Shown: positions 35,401 through 47,047 of the stretch, one piece after another
Numbering within the stretch: position 1 is the stretch's first letter
Layout: every line of letters starts with the position of its first letter
Source: Cercophora sp. LCS_1
Taxonomy: Eukaryota; Ascomycota; Sordariomycetes; Sordariales; Lasiosphaeriaceae
NCBI GenBank assembly: GCA_036250225.1
Contig: JAPZLL010000002.1
Location: forward strand, 434,001 to 498,000
Direction: 5' to 3'
DNA length: 64,000 nt
Position numbers and translations under genes: made by a program
Notes under the pieces: generated by a model
The model's input: the letters and a program-made list of their open reading frames with translations, nothing else
Database searches by the model: none
What the model was told of the DNA's origin: nothing

Positions 35401-35470
35401 GCTTGCGGCTCGGGTTGGGGTGTTGCATCGGGAGACGGTGGTGCAGGGCTTCAAGAATCTGTTTCGGTAG
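32420..35470 (+). CDS. Rho guanine nucleotide exchange factor (DH-PH)
   Basis: Activates a Rho-type GTPase at the cell cortex for polarity or wall synthesis. Exons 32420-33220, 33268-33849, 33899-34117, 34164-34398, 34448-34672 and 34725-35470 give 935 aa, every junction in frame. The DH domain begins ERALQRRRILEELISTEESYIGDVRFLMN (about residue 240) and contains PIQRVCKYPLLFAELLKYTP, the diagnostic helix. The PH region follows: SFGHIQLCGALHVCWQTKEG, LQCHTAPYSWKLVFI, LYEVILTACTPKEEMEW. The N-terminal 230 residues are charged and the C-terminal 250 are Ser-rich, probably disordered. The intron at 34118-34163 has a GC donor and is only 46 nt; no GT donor keeps both the VFPNQ segment and the frame. 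Target GTPase not predictable. Confidence 0.9.
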
Positions 35471-36656
35471 GGAATGGTTAGGCCGGGTCACGGAAAGGAT
35501 GGGATGGGCATGGCATTTGATACCCCGTTTCTACTACTATGACTAGGAGGGTTCTTGGGCTACGGATATGGTTAACTCCTCTCGGGTAGGAGACTTGGGT
35601 CACTTGATATGATAGATGGAGTTTTATGTTTACGAAGGGCGGGTATAGGCATGGGAAACGAACATCACGAATATGAGCTTATGAGTTTATTCCCAAGTGA
35701 ATGAAGAACAGGGAGACAAACTTTACACATACGACTTTGACAGGATCGCGACCGTAGCCAGGACTCCTTTCTCTCCTCGAGAAGGTCCTCACGCTGCCCA
35801 CTCTGCGAGCTGGTGACTTTCAAATGCATGAGGTGTGCGCTTGGGCTAAACGGCGTGGTAACGAGCCCTCTTGCAGTTAACTCCTCCTGTCCGCGAGAGT
35901 GCGAAGCTTGAAAACTCAATAGCTTGTCTCACCGGATGCTTCGTTTGTGGTGATGCATATGACGTAGGAAGTAAACAGTTATTGGAACCAGAATGGGGCT
36001 GCATGGATAGTGACAGGCGATCACAACGGCCAACGCGGCCTTGGCATGGATGAGCATCTCAACACCGACAAGGCTCGGTAGTCAGACAATGTGTGCCGAG
36101 AATTCCTCAGATGACGACAGGTCCCTGAAACTCAATCGCCAATCCCATCTCGGTCGCGCCTGGCGGTGGCGAGTCGATCACGAGATCGAATTCAAGCAGC
36201 TCTTTCCTTTCCGCAAGCCTCTTGTGGAACCCCTGAAGCTTCCCCGCGGTGGAGCTCCCGACCACATCCGTCACCTATGACGTAATTGGCTAGGTCCTCC
36301 TCCCATATATCAGTCAGTATGAAAGAGAAGGAGCAACCGTTTGCTCGGAACAACATTCGATCAATCAAATCTAGAACTTCTTTCCTAAGTTTCATCTTCA
36401 AATCTCCGCACGAAAAACAAGACCCAACCCCTCTCCCCGAACCATCAAGGTTAGTGCACACACCATGCCATCTGAACCTTGCTGGTTGGTGGTGACGTTA
36501 TAAGTGCCCAGCTGCTAACACGACAATAGCACACTCTTCTCTCCACCAACAACTACCTACCTTCTCAACCCCTACGAACTGCAACACAGCAATCCTCTTC
36601 AATCCCCAACGAATACCTCGTTCATATCTTTTGAGATATCCCAGAAATCCGTCAGC
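35471..36656. other. Intergenic region, no gene seen
   Basis: About 1.2 kb between two plus-strand genes. Only short overlapping frames. The last 150 bases before 36657 are pyrimidine- and A-rich, as expected of a leader. Confidence 0.5.
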
Positions 36657-37326
36657 ATGGCTCGCGGCGAGACAACCATGTTCAAGATCCACTACAAGGG
36701 CAACGACGAGGACTTTATCGTCTTCCTCGATAGTGCCGAGGACTACAAGAAGTGGTTGACGGACAAGAGCGTTCCCTTGGCTCAGGTGGTCTCCTCTTTC
36801 AAGGTCTTCATCACACACAAGTGCGTTTCCCCCTTTCCCGATGCTTGCTCTCCGTTTGTCGGCAGAAGCAGCTAGGTCATCAATTCCAGCCAACTACCGG
36901 ACGCTAACGTATAGGATGTCAGGCACGGGGCTCAGGGACCATACAATGGCGCCTCCAAGGGGGTCTTGGAGAGCGAGTTCGGCACATCCGTCGACACCGA
37001 TGTCATCGTCAAGATTTTAGAGAAGGGTTCCCTTCAGGAGTCACGGGTACGTATAGCATTTCCTGCTGGGGGTTGTATGGAGCCGTAGCCGTGGGGACCG
37101 CTTGCAGCCTCCTGTGGTGATGCTATATCGGGTTTCTTTCATGGCAGCTACAGGGTCGCTTGACTGGCTGCATCTGGGCGCTCAAGGACAAAGCTCGTCA
37201 ACGCCGTATTGAGCCAGTGTTCGGCCATCCGATATCCTGGAGCAATGGAAGCTAACTCTTGACTTCTAGATGGAAGAGCGTCAGGGAAACACCAATGTCT
37301 CGATAGGCTCCTTGGGTGGTCACTAG
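36657..37326 (+). CDS. SBDS N-terminal (FYSH) domain protein, Rtc3-like
   Basis: Small RNA-binding-fold protein. Exons 36657-36820, 36923-37046 and 37270-37326 give 114 aa, the usual length for the stand-alone family. Sequence matches the FYSH fold: TMFKIHYKGNDEDFIVFLDS, AEDYKKWLTDKSVPLAQVVSSFKVF, then GAQGPYNGASKGVLESEFGT and IVKILEKGSLQES. The ending ERQGNTNVSIGSLGGH is also typical. In yeast the homologue Rtc3 is linked to RNA metabolism and ethanol/stress tolerance. The third exon comes after a 223-nt intron, the longest short-gene intron in this window. Confidence 0.92.
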
Positions 37327-39224
37327 AGTGGGCGAGGCAGCCTTCGGGTGGGTCAGATACGAGTGGGCCTTTGGTCAAAGAAGGGGCAGTCATGGGTGAA
37401 GAAGCAATTGGGCCCCTTGCTGTTGAGCAGGTGATGCTAGCCGACACGGCTATCGGGCTTCAAAGGGGGATGACGTAATTTTTGGTCATTTCGCAGATTC
37501 GGGTCTCAGAGGAGGAGGAGCGAAATGATGTCGGATGTTCGCCCATCATGAGCCTTGGCTTCGGCAGCCTCGAAACTTGAGATGATCCAGCGAAAAGACA
37601 AAAATAAATAGAATCTTCACCAACCGTTTGTCTCAAAATCCATGTCGCGGAAGTGGCCTCGATAGTCGGTGGATCTTATTTTATTCCGGCGCTTCCACCA
37701 CGTGATGCTAAGTTGAGACATGTGAGTGGTTCGCGAGTTTGAGGTCGAGAGATTGCCAGCCTTAGAATCGGTCGACAGGGGTCCGATTCGATGGTGGTCG
37801 CGGCCGCCATGACCGTTGCCCCGTTCCCGTTCAAAGCCCCATCATCAGTGTTAGCGCCTGGATCAGAAATCAGGATCGCGGTCAACCAATGCGAATTCCC
37901 ATGTCTATTTTTGATGCTCAGACATGGGAATTGTGATGCAAATTCCGATGCAATTACGATGCGAATTGTGATGCAGTTTTGTCCATGCGACGGAGGGAAA
38001 TGCGGGATCTGTGCATCTCCGGCATCCTGGGATCCTTGGAATCGTTGTTTCGGGAGTGTGTCGCGTCGGAATTGGCGTGTCGGAGTGGGTATGGAGCGCT
38101 AAGGAGTTGGGATGGGCGACGATCTTTTGCCTTTCTGGACTTTTTCGATCTTGCTGGCGGATGGTTGTGACCGGTCCGTTGGGCCTGCGCGAGAATATGA
38201 AGGGATGAGACCGAATGGTCTTGTCTGCAAGGTTTTGGCTTGAGAGTCATGTTCGAGGACCTTGTCCCGAGCTATGGATGCGGGTCTCGTCTCGACGGTC
38301 TTATCTGAGAGGTATGAGGAGGACAAGGCTCAATGGCACTTTGGACGTGACGTCCGTCGAGCTGCAACGAACACCAGAGTTGCGAATGCCCCCCCCTATG
38401 TGAAGCAAGTCGAAACGTAACTGTCATCGCAGAATCACGAGCAAGTTGCACCGGAAATGCTTGGATGAGCCTCTTGGTATTATCATGATCCTCTCGTTCA
38501 TATCTGCTGCTTCTCTACTTTGGCCATCCGGCTCAAGTGTTCACGACCAGGTCTCCATTTCATGACCTGATCCTTTCCATGAGCCTGGTCGCCCTCGGGC
38601 TGACCTGACCCAACCCAACCCGACTCAGCCCCATCGTGGTGTCCGGTTTTGTCTCTCCTCCCAGTTGGAGGACCCGACTATCTCCCCGTCGGGCTTTGCC
38701 TCTCTTCTCTCTCTCTCTTGACTCCGAAGCCTTGTCCTCCTCTTGTGATACTGAACAGTGAGGAAGAAAGAAAAAACAAGCCAATAATGCTGAGTCGCTG
38801 GAGATATATTGTTGATAGACAAAAAAACGTATAGAATCTTGAAAAACAGCCCCCATTTACTCTCTCCAACACCCGCCTCCCCTTTCGTCGAGTCGTAAAA
38901 GGTTTGTTGTTGATGTTGTTGTAGCGGGGAGAAAGGGAAAGCCAAGTTGCTTTCCTCTCGTATCATATCCGTCTGTGCCCTTCACACCGCACCAGTCTCA
39001 TTTCCTTCCCTTGGTCACAGTGGATGAAAAATAAGGCACAGCTTGTATATGATACCTATATTCTCAAAAAAAATAATTGCCCGCGTAGACGAGGGTTATG
39101 AAGGTTTTTGTACATTTGGTGTTGGCGCCCACCGAGAGATGGTGGGGAAAGGGGGTATAGACAGAGGCCCTCGGGGAGTTGACTTGTTGGTTTTCGTAGG
39201 CGTTGGTTGTGTCTCCCTCTGGGA
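37327..39224. other. Intergenic region with palindrome and short tandem repeat
   Basis: About 1.9 kb, convergent gene ends. No coding sequence recognised. The repeat structure at 37894-37975 is listed separately. A pyrimidine-rich stretch lies at 38695-38720. Confidence 0.5.
37894..37975. repeat. 13-bp inverted repeat followed by four 11-12-bp tandem units
   Basis: AATTCCCATGTCT (37894-37906) and its exact reverse complement AGACATGGGAATT (37920-37932) flank a 13-nt loop. Directly after come four units (AATTGTGATGCA, AATTCCGATGCA, ATTACGATGCG, AATTGTGATGCA; 37929-37975), each centred on GATGC. Confidence 0.9.
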
Positions 39225-39791
39225 TTAGACACGTGCCGATCGACCACCCCGCTGTGGCAGAGTCCACGGCTTCGCGCAGATAATCTGTAACGGGCATTGT
39301 GTTAGCCAAACGTGTGCCACCACACCGGGTACCACCGGAAAGGACAGCGGAACAATACGAACCTCTCCTTCGCTGTACGCCCAGAAATAGACGCCCAGAC
39401 CGATCAGCTGGTAGATGGCGGCGTTGGTGCCTTGGTAGATCAGGGCGGCGGCGAGAGCCGTGAGCGGGAGGAAGGCCAGGCGGGCCTCGAGGGAGCGGTG
39501 GATGCTGGTGCCAGCGAGGAAGCCCAGGGGCCACTCCCACGCGAGGAGTATGAGCCCAAAGACTAGATTGACGGTCTGCAATATCGGTGCAGGCCGGACC
39601 GCGGCGTCTAATGTCTTGGTGAGGAAGTCCCAAAAGATCTTGGGCCAAAAGAAGCACTCCACGGCGGCGGCAATTTGATCTGCACGGGTTGTCAGTATGC
39701 AGCTTGAGTCTTCCGGATCCCGATTTCACGTACAAGCTGCCGAGGCCAGGATGATGAGCCGAGCCCAGTGATTCTTGATGAGCCTGCCCAT
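39225..39791 (-). CDS. Small conserved fungal integral membrane protein
   Basis: Exons 39791-39734, 39679-39363 and 39284-39225 give 144 aa. About four membrane segments are visible: NHWARLIILASAAYQIAAAV, ILQTVNLVFGLILLAWEW, ARLAFLPLTALAAALIYQ, AIYQLIGLGVYFWAY. The start MGRLIKNHWARLI and the aromatic FFWPKIFWDFLT are features I associate with an uncharacterised, widely conserved fungal family of this size. The last intron (39362-39285) is 78 nt and open in frame; removing it gives YSEGEIICAKPWTLPQR, which matches the family end better than the retained version. Function unknown. Confidence 0.85.
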
Positions 39792-42700
39792 GGTGTCTGA
39801 TTACACACAACAACAGATGTCGTCGGAATTAAAAAGGACGTTTTGTCTTCGGTCGTGGCGATTCGAGTTCGAGATCCCGTTAACCCAACAGCCCTTTTTG
39901 CCTCGGTGATTCCAATCTCTTGCCGTGCTCTACAGAACACGCTTGACTTGATATTATAGACTCCTAGCGACCAGACCCAGCAATGCCAAACACCAAAGCG
40001 ACAGTCGAACAAAAAGGTTGTACAGGCGAAAGGAAGGCGAGGTGGAAAAGTCCGGACCAGCGGGTGGGCAAACAAGAAGCAAGAAGCAAAAGCGCCGATA
40101 TGAAAGAAGGCTATCGACGACCGAGTGCACAGCGCTGGTGAAGAAAGGAAAGGAACAAGGAGGGTGGGAGATCCCAAGAATTAGACAGCCGGCGGGGCTG
40201 CCGTCGACTGATATTGGGCTTGTCCCCCCTATCCGTCGCCCCCTTCGGGCTGGCACCGGCAGCGGTCGGGATGGGTTCGCGTGTCAGAGGACGCCGGGGT
40301 GGTGTATCGGATGTTTCTGGCTTGATGCTGGGGGCGTGCTGCTTCGAGATGGCCTTTTGCCGATCCGATCCAGCATCGACTTTGTTTCCAGGCCAAAAGC
40401 TTGTGTGTAGGCAGGCCGTCAGGGTGGGATTAGCTCAGGAGTGCAGTGTCTCCTGTTCGCATTGCGTTCGGGGCGGAGATCAGACAAGTCGTCGGTGGTC
40501 AAGGGGTAGACGAGTGTTTGATATGTACGGAGCAGAGACGTCTCGCTTGACCGTCTGAGATCCGGGACCATGCGGGTTTAAGAAGCGACAGGGAAGTCGG
40601 GGGAGCGCGGGCAAGAGCGGGAGCGGTGCGTCCAGCACATCTGGCGCATGTGGTTACTCGCTGGAGGCAAGTATAGATGGGGCTATGTGACGGGCATCGC
40701 ATGCGACAGGCATGGCTTGCTGCCAGGGTGCTGGGTACCTCGCAGCACCCCTGTCGCCGTGGGGCGGCCCTTGACAGTCTCGAAAAGGGCCCCAGTCCAT
40801 GTGCCAGCCACGGCCACGGCCGCCCTTTCGCGGCTGCTGTCTCCTGCGCGAGTGGTTGCTAGCCAGTGCCCGCACAACCTGCTTGGCAGCAGGAAGCGCA
40901 CTCAAAGGTAGCCGGTTTGCTCGCTAAATCCGCTGTACTTTGCGTTGCTGGCCGCGTGCCCCGGGAAACGACATTGGCAATCACACACCGCAGCGCAACG
41001 GGTTACCCAGCAGAGAACGACCGCGACCTGGCATCTGGCAACGGCGAAAGAAAGTCGAGCTGGCTGGGAACCGTCCGGAGCGTCTGCTGGTGATTGGCGT
41101 AGCGTGGGCGGCTACAGATGGAGAGCCGGCCAATCATGGGCGTAACCGCTTTCTCTTTGCAGCGCCGACCAGGGCCCCTGGCAGCGACCCCGCCAGCAGG
41201 GATCTTGTATCGATTCTGTAACCCCTCCGCGCTTCACCAGTGTCGAGTGACAAGCGAGGGTCTTTCCCCTCGACTTTTTCTCATCCAGTGCTCACTTCTC
41301 AGGGCATTGGCAACCCGTTCTTGGCCCCAAAAGGCAGTCTTGTTCGATGGTTTCCAGGATGCTAGCGGTGTAGCGGTCGAACGGTTTTGTACGCTCCTGC
41401 TGGGATGGGTAGCAGAGAAAAGTCTGTATTTGGTGTCCGCCGCGCACATCACCGCAAGGGTCCAGTCCTCGACTCAAGCCCAACCTCTCGCTCTTTCCAT
41501 TGTCCATCGTTTGAATACTCGAGGCTCTGCTGCTTGCTTTGCTCTCACAAAACATGCGCCCCGTTGCAGGCTGCACCCTCGGTGTCCCGCCAACCCAAAC
41601 CTGCGACGGTCGATCAAGCTGGCCCCTCTGCCTCAAAGGCCTGGGCGGGGACATGCTGAAGCAAAAGCCGTTTGAGGGAAATGGGGCTGATAAGATTGTC
41701 ATGCTGGGCTCGGACCAGCTGGCCTGTCTCCCAGACCACGGGGTAAAAAACATGGTGGCTGGCCCGTGCGCGCCGCCTCATCAACCACGCCCAGCTCGCC
41801 CCCCAGAGATCCTCCTTGGCAACTGCTGGTGCAGACCCAAGCCGTCTCCACGACTGGAAATATCCAACACTATCGACGGGAGCTGCGATGCCGCGGCGCA
41901 GCGGTTCAATCCGACGAGGATATGCCAAAGCCGTCAAGAAACCGGCCCTCTCGTGATGGGATTCTGCTGTACCGAATCACACTTCACATCATCACAACAA
42001 TCTATCTGCCCCCAGGCATGTTGTCCCCATGCGCAGCTTGCGTCTGTTGGTAGCAATGGAAATTCCGACAATGGGGGACCATCCACCCACTCGATCCGGC
42101 TCTCAGAGTCGATCAATGATCGTCGTTCAAGAGAAACGCGAAAGCCGCGCTTCGTGGTTGAAAGAGACAATTGCACTTTTAGCGCGGCATTAAGAAGTGG
42201 TGGCTGCTTTGCCGCCCGGGTTCGCTAGCTCCCACTCGATGTCTCTCCGCTGTTGCATTGACAGGATCATCAAGCTTGACACAGAGACCGCTGCTGTCAG
42301 CATCTGTCCGCGGCGTCCATCACCCGCATTAGTGTTGAGGTGTTCGCGGATGATCGTCTCGTGGCAACCGTTGTTGGCCGCGACCTAGATGTTCGATCTC
42401 GAAGTGCAACTGCTGTCGATATCAGACAGTCCCAGGACCCAACAAGGTGCTCAAAGTTGCACAAGAATAAACCGCGGTGTTGGCTGGAGCGGCAGCAACC
42501 GGGAACACTACTCCTTGCCATCGCCAGAATTCCATGCAGTCAATTTACTCATGGTTATTACCCGTGCCGGTTCCAGCCACCTCGTGCATTTGCGGATCGA
42601 ATGGTCCATGTGGGGAGAGGTTGAGGCCCAATATCGAAATCCTCTTGTCACTCGTCCGGCGGCTGGAACCCTTCATCCATTGGCTTCAAATGCTTCGCTT

Positions 42701-44261
42701 GTCGTGCCATGGCTCGCCCAGCATCCTCACCACCAATCGCATCCCACCAATTCGTCCCCTCAATTGTCGTGGATCACGTCCCACTGAACTCCCCCATCCC
42801 AGCACCGCTCATGTCACCCTCGCTCTGATCGCCCATGCATTGGTGATGGCGCTGCAAGTCAGATTGCTTTCACTCAATACTTTGCGTCTTGCCATCAGGC
42901 CGATAACTGGCCGCTAAGCGTGCCTGGAAGGGTAATCAACTCATGACGACCGCTTGTGATCGGGCCATGCGTTGATAAAAACTGCTGATGCCGGCTTGAC
43001 TGGATTTCTGTCTCGTCACATCACAATTGCAACTCCATGCGAGGTCGCATTAGTGAGCCTGGGCATCGCGAGTTCGACTGCCAGTGACCGAGTCTGCACG
43101 CAGTAAGCCGTGCCCCGCCGTTCGCAAGCATCTCGTTTTCGGGCAGCAAAGGCTCCGACGGGATCGAACTCCGCAACTTGAGTCCGATAGCCAGTGATCT
43201 TGTCAAAGCCCCCAACTAAACCAAAGAATAGATGTATGCTGTCGAACAGGAAGTACAATACAACCAATTCGGTGTTGCTGAGGCGAGGCACGCAGCCCCT
43301 CACCGGCTCCGCTGCCAGCGAGTTCGGGGGGTGTTCCGGCCCGCCCGCAGCAGCCACCAGCACCACGGCCCAAACCAGCCAACTAGCGCCCAGCTGCTCA
43401 GTGTTGATGTGATGTGATTGATTCCTCCCCAGCACCTTTCTGGTCTTTTGCATGCTGCATCGTTCTCCCCAAAAATAGCATGCCGTCTGCGGAGGCATCT
43501 TCTGTGATGACCTCTCGAATGAGCGTTCTATCGGATTCTGCACTTCAATCACCCCAGCACAGACACGGAAGTAGAAGCTATCAGTGTGTGGAATTTTGGT
43601 GTCAGGTTGAACGGAATCCTTCTGCGCGTCGGGGGCTGGAGTTCGTTTTGCAGTGTCTTGCGTCTGTCGATGACCGCCTTGATGACCGTTACCCCCATGC
43701 GGCACGGTCGGTAGTGTCCAAGAGGGTGGACCATCGCCGAGGCTTCTCGGGATTCATCTTCCCGTTCGTTAAACCCCCAGTGCTGCCTTGAAAATGCAGC
43801 GGATGTGTTTGGCATCATCTTATTTGCCGACTACGTCACGACGGCGCGTCTGGCAAGCTGTTGTGCAAGTCTTCTAGTGCTCGTCGGTAGCCCATCCATC
43901 CACATCCTCCCTCACCAGACGCCTGCATCCCTGTGCTGCAGGAGCTGCAGTGCTGCTTTGGTCACCCACATTGCCGGGAAACCTTCACATGGCAGAGCCG
44001 CCAGGGCTTGCCACGCGCCACTAAGACTGTCACGATCTCAAGGGGTAATATGCTTGTCGAGTGAAGGGGAGTGAAGAAACAAGCCATTCAGAACTGGCTT
44101 AAGCAGAGTCAGAAATCTGATAGATGACGAGCAGGTTATCTGACCAACAGACGGCGAACCACCGCTCTGTAATCCTTCTGCACACGTCTCGGGCCGGCAT
44201 CATGACGGCAATAGCGTGCTGCGTTCCTTCTCGCTGTATGCCAGGGGCACAGGGAGAGGCA
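39792..44261. other. Gene-poor region of about 4.5 kb
   Basis: Many overlapping open frames on both strands (longest 229 aa at 41539-42228 and 43016-43705) but none with recognisable domains, splice-consistent extensions or plausible composition. A possible tRNA-derived remnant sits at 43150-43225. A short hairpin GGGTGCTG/CAGCACCC occurs near 40727-40751. Confidence 0.45.
43150..43225 (-). other. Possible tRNA-derived remnant (A- and B-box-like motifs)
   Basis: On the minus strand TAGTTGGGGG (43219-43210) resembles an A box and GAGTTCGATCC (43171-43161) matches a B box at 10 of 11 positions, about 45 bases apart. GGCTTTG and CGGAGCC nearby could pair as a 7-bp helix with two G-U pairs. The T-stem does not pair and no T-run terminator follows, so it is not a functional tRNA gene. 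Confidence 0.25.
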
Positions 44262-45101
44262 TCAACCAGTCCTACGCTGTTCCAACGCATACTCGTGCCT
44301 CCAAAACTCGGTCAGTCGTGTGCCTTCGTCCTGCCCAATGAGGGATATGACCCTGTCTTTGCCTCCTTCGGCCGCAACCTCCACGAGTAACTCCCGAAAG
44401 CTCATGAAGCTGCCACCGATAACGCGTGTGGCTTGTGTTGATAACTGCCTGTTGACGGCGCAGCGAGGAAGCAGGTCGCGGATCACTTCCGCGGGCCAAG
44501 TCGGCGATGTTTTTGACCCAATCAAGGAGGACATGAATGATTCCAAGGTGATCGATAGGTTCTCGGCTGCCGTAAGAGGGACAACAGGAATATTGGTGAC
44601 GTTGCCCACCATGATCCTGTGCGATTATCTTGCATTAGTCGAAGCCGTGCTTTCAGAGCAGCCGACGCCGAGCTAGGCAGATAGGAGCCACTCAACTCGG
44701 TCTGAAGCTTCATGAAGGATTGTGTTGGCCCATGGGTTCCGTCTTCGTCGACCAGAACGATGATGGCAACGCTATCGCCTCTAGCCAAATGGCTGAGTTG
44801 CTCAAGTCGACGAATAGTTTCCGAACGTCCCATATCGTCCGGTGAAAGGAGAAGTAGGCGGACAATGTGGTCGTTCTGGGAGTAGAGCCCAGACACACGG
44901 ATCTCGACGTCATGAGTCTCTAGGTTTGCCTCTGGATAGCCTTCAACTCGGGTTGAGGAGACTAAAAAGATGCCCAGACTTACCTGTCCATCTCTGAGAA
45001 GCCGATCGCACCAGCTGCATGGCAATATACGACCATGGCTCCCGCTGCGCTAGGCTCGAGCAGAGATAATTTGTGTCGTAGGAGAGCACAGGCTGATCCA
45101 T
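44262..45101 (-). CDS. Conserved fungal protein of unknown function
   Basis: Exons 45101-44984, 44940-44667 and 44616-44262 give 248 aa in frame. Family-like stretches are IRVSGLYSQNDHIVRLLLLSP, ETIRRLEQLSHLARGDSVAIIVLVDE, FMKLQTEL, and IPVVPLTAAENLSITLESF, which together look like an alternating alpha/beta domain. I recall similar uncharacterised Pezizomycotina proteins but no function. The first intron is very short (43 nt) and the second uses a weak GTCGGC donor, chosen because it alone keeps frame into IMVGNVTNIPVVPL. The core of exon 2 and most of exon 3 are reliable; the junctions are not. Start at 45101 because the frame upstream has no ATG. Confidence 0.6.
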
Positions 45102-45471
45102 GGTGATGGTAGGCAGTTCTTGTACGCGATGAATTGATCCTGAGAGGTGTTTCCCACTTTCTAAGTACAGGGTATCGTCTAAATTTGAGTTTTGTGCCTT
45201 GAGGGAGCGCGCCCTCCTGCCGTTTCTAACCACAATGTTTGAAGTTCGCTCTTTCCCTTCCCAGCCGGAGAACTTGCAGATAGCTAGCGTTTCACTCCAA
45301 CGCTGTCGTCATGCTGGATCCGGATATCCCAGTCCTTCTCGATGCTGGCTCGGGCTAGGACATGCGCGCCTCGAAGGGTGGATAGGGATTATTCACGCGG
45401 GTTAAGAGGAGGGACGACTCCAAAACAGAGAATCGCACAAGGCTGTCCGCTCCCGCCTTTTAGCCTCTTTT
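45102..45471. other. Short intergenic gap
   Basis: 370 bases between two minus-strand genes; expected promoter of the unknown protein gene, nothing else recognised. Confidence 0.4.
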
Positions 45472-46172
45472 CTACGCAGCCGGGGTCGGCGCTGGTAGAA
45501 GGGGTAATTTTGTTTTCGGGTCCTTAAACGCCCTCAACGCTTCCTCGATCCTTTGCAGGCGTTCCAGCTGGTCCTCTTTAGTTTTTGTGGACTCTTCTTC
45601 TTGTTTTCTCATCTCGTCCAGTTTTGCTTCTAGCTCTTTGATCTTTTCGAGGTTGTGGTCCGGCTTGGACGAGGTGCGTTGGTACTCGAACAAGAGCAAG
45701 GCGGTCGCTACCAGCAGGATGAACGCATCGCCAATAACGTCTGCGAACAAGTCGACCGCCTTTGCTTCAGGCAACGACCTGAATTTTCTCCTCCAGACAC
45801 TAACAGGGGGTTGTTTCGTAGGGTGCGATTCTCGGGGCGTGGTCCCGTACTTGGCTCGCAGTTGTTCCTCTCGTTCAATCTCTGCTTGGGTCTTCACTGT
45901 TGGTGCCTCGGCCTTTTCCTTTGCCTGTCGTTCCGCCTCGGGATTTCGCAGCAATGCCACTGATGTTCGCATATTTAATTGGTGTATCATCTGTCCATAT
46001 CGGGCAGCGAAGGCCCGGAAGCCTGGGTGGTCATGGGCTTGTTGCTTAATTCGATTCTGTGTGGCGTGTTAGTGCCGGCGCAAGTGGGAGGAAACCAAAG
46101 ACTGACCGCCCCATACTTGGAGATGTGTCGTATGAAAAGCGCACCAAGCTTGAAGAGAGGCAATGCCACCAT
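45472..46172 (-). CDS. OPA3-like mitochondrial protein
   Basis: Homologue of human OPA3, a mitochondrial membrane-associated protein. Exons 46172-46107 and 46056-45472 give 216 aa. The N-terminus MVALPLFKLGALFIRHISKYGA and the following NRIKQQAHDHPGFRAFAARYGQ are diagnostic of OPA3. A hydrophobic segment DVIGDAFILLVATALLLFEY sits at about residue 130, as in the family, followed by a coiled-coil-like charged stretch KIKELEAKLDEMRKQEEE. The first intron (46106-46057) begins GTCAGT. It is divergent from the Polo kinase gene across about 0.9 kb. Confidence 0.93.
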
Positions 46173-47047
46173 GACGTAAGTCGTTCTTCGCCCAGCAGGC
46201 GGCAGCAAGTCGGAGCTGTGGGATAATAGCAGAAAGCGAGTATCGTTGTAACTAGCGATCGAGCGGTCCACGAACCATAATGCAAGTAAGGAATGCTTAA
46301 ACGAGGATCAGAGATCGCAGCAGGTTGAGTTGAATATGCCACCTCCCAGTATTCACGACCATCTGCTGCCTTCGGAGTCAATTCCCAAATTCACGCCGTT
46401 CAGGCCCCTCGGGAAACCCGGCGATAAGGGACCTGAGGCTTATCGGTCGACGGCCAATGATGCGCCTTGGGACCTCGGCCGCATGACAAGCTACCCCTGT
46501 CATGCTCTGTCCAATCAAACGCTCAACCGTCGTCCGATGGAGCGACGGTTGCTCTGGCGACTCGGGAAGGTCCAAACAACAGGGATCCCGCGCAATCCTC
46601 TGTGGGCTCCAAGCTCTGAACACGGACTACACACCTTTCAGTTTACCGCACTCTGCTCAATTTTGAACACGGTCTCAAGTTGCCGTGCTCCTCATTTTGC
46701 ACCCACTGCTGCCGCAGGCTGTTTTAAGGTATCTTCATGACAGCTATCAGTCGCCTCGCCGGGATTTACGACAAGCCGCTCGTCAACAACGCATCAGCCA
46801 TTGTAGTTGTGAGTCGCGATCAAATTTGCATCTCGGACTATTCTGGGACAGGGTGCCTCAGTACACGCCAACACTGTCCCCCGGTGGTCATTTACGTTGT
46901 TTCGCGTATCTAACACCTTCAAGAGAGACTAGAAGCATCCAGCGCGGTCGCTGTTGTCGACGCATCGCCCTCTAGGATCTCGATCGATACCAACAGCACT
47001 GCGAGCAGACACAGACATTGATAGTCAGCAACTCTCACGACCGTGCG
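46173..47047. promoter_or_regulatory. Shared upstream region of OPA3-like and Polo kinase genes
   Basis: About 875 bases between divergent starts; no convincing coding sequence. Promoters inferred from position. Confidence 0.45.

Noticed and set aside
25152..37326. Actin/Rho/Ran functional cluster
   Set aside because: ARPC1, Ran and the Rho GEF are near each other but separated by unrelated genes with mixed orientation; adjacency looks accidental.
40430..40480. Possible tRNA with TTAGCTCAGGAG as A box
   Set aside because: A B-box-like sequence lies only about 33 bases away and no cloverleaf can be formed.
41539..42228. 229-aa open frame on the plus strand
   Set aside because: No domain, odd composition, overlapping frames on both strands, no splice-consistent extension.
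43016..43705. 229-aa open frame on the minus strand
   Set aside because: No recognisable motif, and it overlaps a tRNA-like remnant.
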